Of a stretch of 64,000 nt of DNA, positions 62,193-64,000 are shown in pieces. This DNA comes from SMWD01 sp002729875 (lineage in GTDB: Bacteria; Pseudomonadota; Gammaproteobacteria; Steroidobacterales; GCA-2729495), in assembly GCA_036010905.1 (NCBI GenBank), contig DASCMH010000013.1, positions 1 to 64,000 of the forward strand, read 5' to 3'. How positions within the stretch are numbered: position 1 is the first letter of the stretch; every line of letters begins with the position of its first letter. Below the pieces are notes generated by a model. That model was not told the origin of the DNA. It made no database searches and was given only the letters and a program-made list of their open reading frames with translations. Made by a program: the position numbers and the translations under genes.

Positions 62193-62268
62193 ATTTTGTA
62201 TCCGTATACCCTGCCAAAATCTTTAAGTCGCTTTAGCGGCGTTTTGGAAAGGTATACGGATACAAAAT
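62193..62268. repeat. 76-bp inverted repeat between rlmB and rpsF
   Basis: The arms ATTTTGTATCCGTATACC (62193-62210) and GGTATACGGATACAAAAT (62251-62268) are perfectly complementary over 18 bp. Inside them CCAAAA pairs with TTTTGG, and a third small stem CGCT-TT-AGCG sits at the tip. It is in the 351-bp gap (62032-62382), 162-237 bp upstream of the rpsF start. No T-run follows either arm. It could be a MITE-like element, a remnant of a transposon, or a leader structure; no target-site duplication is apparent. The rest of the gap holds a small hairpin CCAC-AGAA-GTGG at about 62067-62078 and no gene. Confidence 0.8.
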
Positions 62269-62382
62269 ACCTTGGACAGATTGGGGCACAACACTGGAAA
62301 TTATGATCAGGATGGCCCGGTTGGGTGGCACGCGCACCTGACATCCGTCATCATTCCACGATGGTGTCGAGGCAAGAAAAAA

Positions 62383-63144
62383 TCAACCACCCCCCCGCTG
62401 CCTCACCGCCTCATACAAACAAACACCAGCCGCAACCGAAATATTCAAACTCTCGACACTGCCAACCATCGGTAAACTCACCAACGTATCGCAGTGCTCA
62501 CGAGTCAGGCGCCGCAAACCACGCCCTTCCGCACCCAACACCAGCCCAACCGGCTGGTTTAGATCAGTGTTGAACAAGGTCATCTCGGCAGCACCATCGG
62601 TGCCCACCATCCAGATGCCGGCATCGCGCATGCCATCCATAAAGCGAACCAGGTTACCGACCTGGGCCACCAACTGCGTTTCAGCGGCCCCGGCAGCAAC
62701 TTTGCTGACGGTCGCCGTCATCCCGACACCCCGGCTGCGCGCCATGACTACCAGGTCCACACCGGCGGCATCGGCAGAACGTAAACAGGCACCGAAATTA
62801 CGCGGGTCCTCAATACCGTCCAGGACCAGCAACAAGGGTTGCTCCAATTTTTCAATATGCTCCCGGGCTTCGGCCTCACCGAGCATGATTGACGGACTGA
62901 CCAGTGCCGCCACACCCTGATGTTTAGCTGTCCCGGTCAGTTCATCAAGCCGTGCCGCGGCAACCCGGCGCACTTCCGCAGCCGCATGCTCAAGGCGCTC
63001 ACCAATACGTTCAAACCGTTTCGTTCCCAGGTTTTGCTGGAGATAAACCTTCAGCACCCGTTCAGGCGCACGAGCGAGTAAGGCACCGACAGCATTGATG
63101 CCGTAAATGACCCGCGGCTCTGCCTGCGATTGCCGACGCTTCAC
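62383..63144 (-). CDS. rlmB: 23S rRNA (guanosine2251-2'-O)-methyltransferase RlmB
   Basis: SpoU-family SPOUT methyltransferase of 253 residues. An N-terminal L30-like substrate-binding domain (VIYGINAVGALLARAPERVLKVYL) is followed by the knot domain with DGIEDPRNFGACLRSADAAGVD, VSKVAAGAAETQLV, LVLGAEGRGLRRLTREHCD and SVESLNISVAAGVCLYEAVRQR. It overlaps rnr by 4 bp, the usual rnr-rlmB coupling. Confidence 0.96.
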   Translation of the reverse strand: MKRRQSQAEPRVIYGINAVGALLARAPERVLKVYLQQNLGTKRFERIGERLEHAAAEVRRVAAARLDELTGTAKHQGVAALVSPSIMLGEAEAREHIEKLEQPLLLVLDGIEDPRNFGACLRSADAAGVDLVVMARSRGVGMTATVSKVAAGAAETQLVAQVGNLVRFMDGMRDAGIWMVGTDGAAEMTLFNTDLNQPVGLVLGAEGRGLRRLTREHCDTLVSLPMVGSVESLNISVAAGVCLYEAVRQRGGG

Positions 63145-64000
63145 GGTGCGCGGTGCCTCCGGCCTGGCCTGTTCCGCGGCCGGGCACGGCCGGAAGATGC
63201 TGATACCTCCTCGACCAATTCAAAATCAATCCTGGCCTGTTCGATGCTGACCCGTATCACCTGCACCTGCACGGCCTGACCAAGCTCAAAACTCTTGCCG
63301 GTACGTTCGCCGGTCATCCGTAACCCACCGGCTTCACAATGATAATAATCGTGACCGATACTCGATACATGCACGAGGCCATCGACATACAGATCGTCAA
63401 GCGTCACAAACAAACCAAAGTGCGTAACGCCGGTCACCACACCCGGCAAAATATCGCCGATACGCTCCTGCATATAAGCGCATTTGAGCCGCGCATCCAC
63501 ATGGCGCGTAGCCTCTTCCGCGCGCCGCTCAAGCATCGAGCATAGTCGCCCGGCCTGCTCCATCGCCGCCGCATCATAGCCAAAGGCACCCGGCTTGTTG
63601 CCATCGATGATATGCCCGATACCACGATGGATGAGCAGATCCGGGTAGCGTCGGATGGGCGAAGTGAAATGCGCATAGTTGCTGAGGCCAAGCCCAAAAT
63701 GACCGATATTGGTTGGCTGATAAACGGCCTGACTCAGACTCCGCAATACAGCTACGGCCAGCGACGCATAGTCAGGCCGACCGGTAATTTTCTGCAGCAC
63801 CCGGTTCAAGTGCAGCGGATCCTTCCGGGCCTGCTCGGGAATGCTGATGCCCAGGGTCTGCAGCATCAGGCGCAATTCGTCAAAACGGTCCGCTTCGGGG
63901 CCATCATGAACACGAAATAAAGTTGCCAGGCGATGTTTACGCAACAACCGGGCAGCCTCGACGTTGGCCGCAATCATGCATTCCTCGATCAATCGGTGCG
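63141..64000 (-). CDS. rnr: Ribonuclease R, C-terminal part
   Basis: The frame continues beyond the right edge, so only the last 285 or so residues are seen. They cover the end of the RNB catalytic domain (HRLIEECMIAANVEAARLL at the edge; GLGLSNYAHFTSPIRRYPDLLIHR) and the S1 RNA-binding domain (ILPGVVTGVTHFGLFVTLDD, then GLVHVSSI). A basic tail follows (SGRARPRNRPGRRHRAP). RNase R degrades structured RNA and, in E. coli, non-stop mRNA on tmRNA-rescued ribosomes. Overlaps rlmB by 4 bp. Confidence 0.95.
   Translation of the reverse strand, partial: HRLIEECMIAANVEAARLLRKHRLATLFRVHDGPEADRFDELRLMLQTLGISIPEQARKDPLHLNRVLQKITGRPDYASLAVAVLRSLSQAVYQPTNIGHFGLGLSNYAHFTSPIRRYPDLLIHRGIGHIIDGNKPGAFGYDAAAMEQAGRLCSMLERRAEEATRHVDARLKCAYMQERIGDILPGVVTGVTHFGLFVTLDDLYVDGLVHVSSIGHDYYHCEAGGLRMTGERTGKSFELGQAVQVQVIRVSIEQARIDFELVEEVSASSGRARPRNRPGRRHRAP

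Noticed and set aside
1..64000. CRISPR arrays, prophage or insertion sequences
   Set aside because: No regularly spaced direct repeats, transposase, integrase or phage structural genes were seen. The 62.2-kb inverted repeat is the only mobile-element-like feature.

Overview
The window looks like chromosomal core sequence of a gammaproteobacterium. Several gene neighbourhoods are typical of that class: nadK-recN-fur-bamE, smpB-ssrA, dnaX-ybaB-recR, orn/rsgA divergent, dapA/gcvR divergent, ffh ... rpsP-rimM-trmD-rplS, and rnr-rlmB-rpsF-rpsR-rplI-dnaB-alr. The tmRNA encodes the tag ANDDNYALAA. Some traits are unlike enteric bacteria: a SUF-only Fe-S operon led by an Rrf2 regulator, a four-component TatT-type TRAP system, two exosortase-type (VPLPA/PEP-CTERM-like) surface proteins, and a DUF2232 gene where Enterobacteria carry priB. 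These suggest an environmental, possibly marine, member of the class (for example Woeseia- or Chromatiales-like). The genus cannot be fixed from the sequence alone. GTG and TTG starts are common.

Layout. 1-6.2 kb: the tail of an unknown gene, nadK, recN, fur, bamE, ratA, a sodium-coupled NSS transporter and smpB. 6.3-6.7 kb: tmRNA with promoter and terminator. 7-11.5 kb: a DUF1838 Tat lipoprotein with a GST-like protein, ppiB, slyX, a FieF-type metal exporter and two small unknown membrane proteins. 11.6-21.6 kb: prc, an unknown coiled-coil protein, DUF1249, the divergent ppsR/ppsA pair, an SH3/anchor protein, orn and rsgA. 21.6-24.8 kb: recR, ybaB, dnaX, the 4.5S SRP RNA and tRNA-Ser(GGA). 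24.9-29.8 kb: a short BamC-like lipoprotein, dapA, gcvR, bepA, mlaA and mlaC, mostly envelope assembly and lipid maintenance. 29.9-36.2 kb: sufR-like regulator, sufBCDS, sufU and sufT, with an IscR type-1-like palindrome at the promoter, then sixA.

36.8-43.7 kb: sppA, then an operon tatT-dctPQM with a PQQ-type glucose/sorbosone dehydrogenase homologue. The context suggests periplasmic oxidation linked to uptake of an organic acid. 43.7-52.9 kb: rplS-trmD-rimM-rpsP, ffh, a CorB/CorC-type membrane protein and radA, with two VPLPA-type sorted proteins inserted among them. 53-57.2 kb: a compact signalling cassette of a CHASE2 membrane Ser/Thr kinase, a PP2C phosphatase and a double-FHA protein. 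57.2-64 kb: alr, dnaB, rplI, DUF2232, rpsR, rpsF, a striking 76-bp inverted repeat, rlmB and the 3' part of rnr.

No CRISPR array, prophage, integrase or intact insertion sequence was seen. The best candidates for new biology are the CHASE2 kinase/PP2C/FHA cassette, the TRAP operon with its attached dehydrogenase and leader hairpin, the VPLPA-type proteins, and the 62.2-kb inverted repeat.
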